From Actinomadura viridilutea (GTDB taxonomy: Bacteria; Actinomycetota; Actinomycetes; Streptosporangiales; Streptosporangiaceae), in contig PVNI01000005.1 in NCBI GenBank assembly GCA_003001795.1, positions 186,001 to 250,000 on the forward strand: 64,000 nucleotides of DNA, given 5' to 3'. Made by a program: the position numbers and the translations under genes. The notes beneath the pieces were generated by a model. It was given only the letters and a program-made list of their open reading frames with translations, was not told the origin of the DNA and searched no databases. Of the stretch, positions 62,330 through 64,000 are shown in pieces. Positions within the stretch are counted from its first letter, which is position 1, and each line of letters begins with the position of its first letter.

Positions 62330-64000
62330 TCAGCCGTCGCCGCGACGCGCCTCCAGACGCCGCCGGGTGGTGGGCAACGCGCCGTCAAGGTACCGCTGCC
62401 GCGTCGCCGACCGGGCGATCTTTCCGCTGGACGTGCGGACGACCGTGCCGGGCTCGACCAGCACGAAGTCGTGGACGCTCATCTCGTGCTCGACGGTGAC
62501 GGCGGCGCGGACGGCGTTCTCCACCTCGTCCGGGTCGAGCCGGGCCAGCGGGACGCGCCGGTTGCGTTCGGCCACCACGACGAGCAGCTCCCCGGAGTCC
62601 TCGCCCTGGATGGAGAACGCGGCGACGTGGTCGGGGCGGATCGCGTCGTGCGCCTCCTGCACGGTGACCTCGATGTCCTGCGGGTAGTGGTTGCGGCCGT
62701 CGACGATGATGAGGTCCTTGATGCGGCCCGTCACGTACAGCTCGCCGTTGTGGACGACGCCGTAGTCGCCGGTCTTCAGCCACGGCCCGGACGGCAGGTC
62801 GCCCGGTTCGGCGAGTTCGCCGCCGAACGTCTCCGCGCTGCGTTCGGAGTTGCGCCAGTAGCCGCGCGCGGTGTTCGGCCCGTGCACCCAGATCTCGCCG
62901 ACCCGGCCGTCCGGCTGCTCGCGGCGGGTCTCCGGGTCGACGATCGCGACGAGCTGCCCCACGGGGCGTCCGCACGACACCAGCGCGGCGGAGCGTTCGG
63001 CGTCCGCGTCGCACGGGACGAGTTCGCCGCGCGTCAGCGCGTCCCGGTCGACGTGGACGACCCTGGGCGGGTCGTCGTCGGCGGCGGCGGACACGAACAC
63101 GGTCGCCTCGGCCAGCCCGTACCCGGGCGACTGCGCGCCCGGCCGCAGCCCCGCCGGGCCGAACGTGTCGGCGAACATCGACAGCGTGGACGTGCGGATC
63201 GGCTCGGCCCCGTTCAGGCAGGTCACCAGCCCGGACAGGTCGAGGTCGGCGAGCCGTTCCGGGGTGGCCTGGGACGCGACGTACTCGTAGGCGAAGTTGG
63301 GCCCGGCGGTGTAGACGTTCCGGGCGGGCCGCTCGGCGATCAGCTCCAGCCAGCGCATCGGGTCCATGACGAACGACACGGGGTCGGTGTAGATGGCGTG
63401 GTCGCCTCGCACCATCGGCAGCGCCATGGTGGAGATCAGGCCCATGTCGTGGAACAGCGGCAGCCAGCTCACCAGCTCCGGGGCGGGCCGGTCGGGCGAC
63501 CAGCCGGCCCACAGCTGCATCGCGTTGGCCGTCACGTTCCCGTGGGTGATCTCCACTCCGGCGGGGCGGCGGGTGGAGCCGGAGGTGTACTGCAGGTACG
63601 CCAGGTCGTCGAAGCCGATCGGCTCGTCCCGCCACTCGTCGGCGCGCGCCCGGTCGGCCTCGTCGGCGAGGACGATCTCGCGGGGCCGCGGCACGTCGTG
63701 GTCGGCGAGGAACTTCTCCACGTGCGGCAGCGCGTCCCGCGAGGTGACGATCACGGCGGGTTCGGCGTCGGCGTAGGCGCCGAGCAGCCGGTCGGCGTGG
63801 CCCGGCAGGTCCGGCGAGAACAGCGGCACCGCCACCACGCGCGCGTACATGGCGCCGAGCATCGTCATCATGTAGTCGAGCGTCTGCGGCAGCAGCAGCG
63901 CGGCGCGTTCGCCGGGCTCGGCGGTGGCGCGCAGCCGCACCGCCATGGCGCGGGCCCGCCGGTGCGTCTCCGCCCAGCTCGCGGTGATCTTCACGCCCGC
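62330..64000 (-). CDS. Fatty acyl-AMP ligase (FAAL), N-terminus cut by window edge
   Basis: The visible 556 codons cover most of an adenylating enzyme; the frame is open through base 64000, so about 20-40 N-terminal residues are missing. The P-loop is YLQYTSGSTRRPAGVEITHGN, the SGSTRxPAG form specific to FAALs rather than CoA ligases, followed by FHDMGLI, GYGLAEATVFVSAA (FAAL-type), WLKTGDYGVVHNGELYVTGRIKDLIIVDGRNHYPQDIE (in parts) and the C-terminal lysine in RTSSGKIAR. It should make acyl-AMP and pass the acyl group to a carrier protein, for which the N-terminal ACP of the PKS at 41360-47833 is a candidate. It leads the MmpL gene. Confidence 0.93.
   Translation of the reverse strand, partial: AGVKITASWAETHRRARAMAVRLRATAEPGERAALLLPQTLDYMMTMLGAMYARVVAVPLFSPDLPGHADRLLGAYADAEPAVIVTSRDALPHVEKFLADHDVPRPREIVLADEADRARADEWRDEPIGFDDLAYLQYTSGSTRRPAGVEITHGNVTANAMQLWAGWSPDRPAPELVSWLPLFHDMGLISTMALPMVRGDHAIYTDPVSFVMDPMRWLELIAERPARNVYTAGPNFAYEYVASQATPERLADLDLSGLVTCLNGAEPIRTSTLSMFADTFGPAGLRPGAQSPGYGLAEATVFVSAAADDDPPRVVHVDRDALTRGELVPCDADAERSAALVSCGRPVGQLVAIVDPETRREQPDGRVGEIWVHGPNTARGYWRNSERSAETFGGELAEPGDLPSGPWLKTGDYGVVHNGELYVTGRIKDLIIVDGRNHYPQDIEVTVQEAHDAIRPDHVAAFSIQGEDSGELLVVVAERNRRVPLARLDPDEVENAVRAAVTVEHEMSVHDFVLVEPGTVVRTSSGKIARSATRQRYLDGALPTTRRRLEARRGDG

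Overview
The window is about 72-75 percent G+C by eye, starts genes often with GTG or TTG, carries strong GGAGG-type ribosome sites and many ATGA start/stop overlaps, and encodes typical actinobacterial families: a SigE-type ECF sigma factor, MmyB-like and PucR regulators, TIGR04222 membrane proteins, QcrB, crotonyl-CoA carboxylase/reductase, FAAL and MmpL. It is best read as chromosome of a filamentous actinomycete, plausibly Thermomonosporaceae/Actinomadura-like; the genus is an inference. No rRNA, tRNA, CRISPR array or intact insertion sequence was recognised.

Layout. 0-3.3 kb: two related tiny genes, then a membrane protein, YcnI and CopC (copper handling) and a lipoprotein. 3.4-7.5 kb: two drug-exporter/regulator pairs (MarR with MFS; MFS with TetR), each with a clear palindromic operator. 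7.5-12.8 kb: two overlapping acyl-CoA synthetase genes, a GAF/LuxR-type regulator and a TetR regulator. 12.8-18.5 kb: a compact D-amino-acid use locus (GntP permease, N-acyl-D-amino acid deacylase, PLP D-amino acid deaminase; divergent IclR regulator and RidA). 18.6-31.6 kb: mixed genes including a polysaccharide deacetylase, a short second-type Rho with a structured leader, a Ser/Thr kinase, a FadD, a SigE-like sigma factor without adjacent anti-sigma gene, YceI, an orphan histidine kinase and a glutamate-cysteine ligase. 31.8-39.9 kb: PucR regulator, an orphan cytochrome b (qcrB), aldo/keto reductase with divergent MmyB-like regulator, and a tandem duplication of a TIGR04222 gene flanking a decayed gene.

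40-64 kb is the most notable part: crotonyl-CoA carboxylase/reductase, a single-module type I polyketide synthase (ACP-KS-AT-DH-KR-ACP-degenerate carrier-TE), an MFS exporter and a family-1 glycosyltransferase, then an island of small unknown genes and three XRE regulators (51-57 kb), a lipoprotein-OmpA pair, and finally SDR, MmpL and a fatty acyl-AMP ligase (FAAL, cut by the right edge). FAAL + PKS with N-terminal carrier + TE + MmpL is the logic of mycobacterial lipid assembly. The AT has a GAGH specificity motif of the ethylmalonyl-like xAGH type and sits beside the gene for the enzyme that makes ethylmalonyl-CoA; the DH has lost its catalytic histidine. The predicted product is therefore a 2-ethyl-3-hydroxy long-chain acyl lipid, possibly glycosylated, exported by MmpL/MFS. 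The link between the PKS and the FAAL/MmpL genes 12 kb away is inference.
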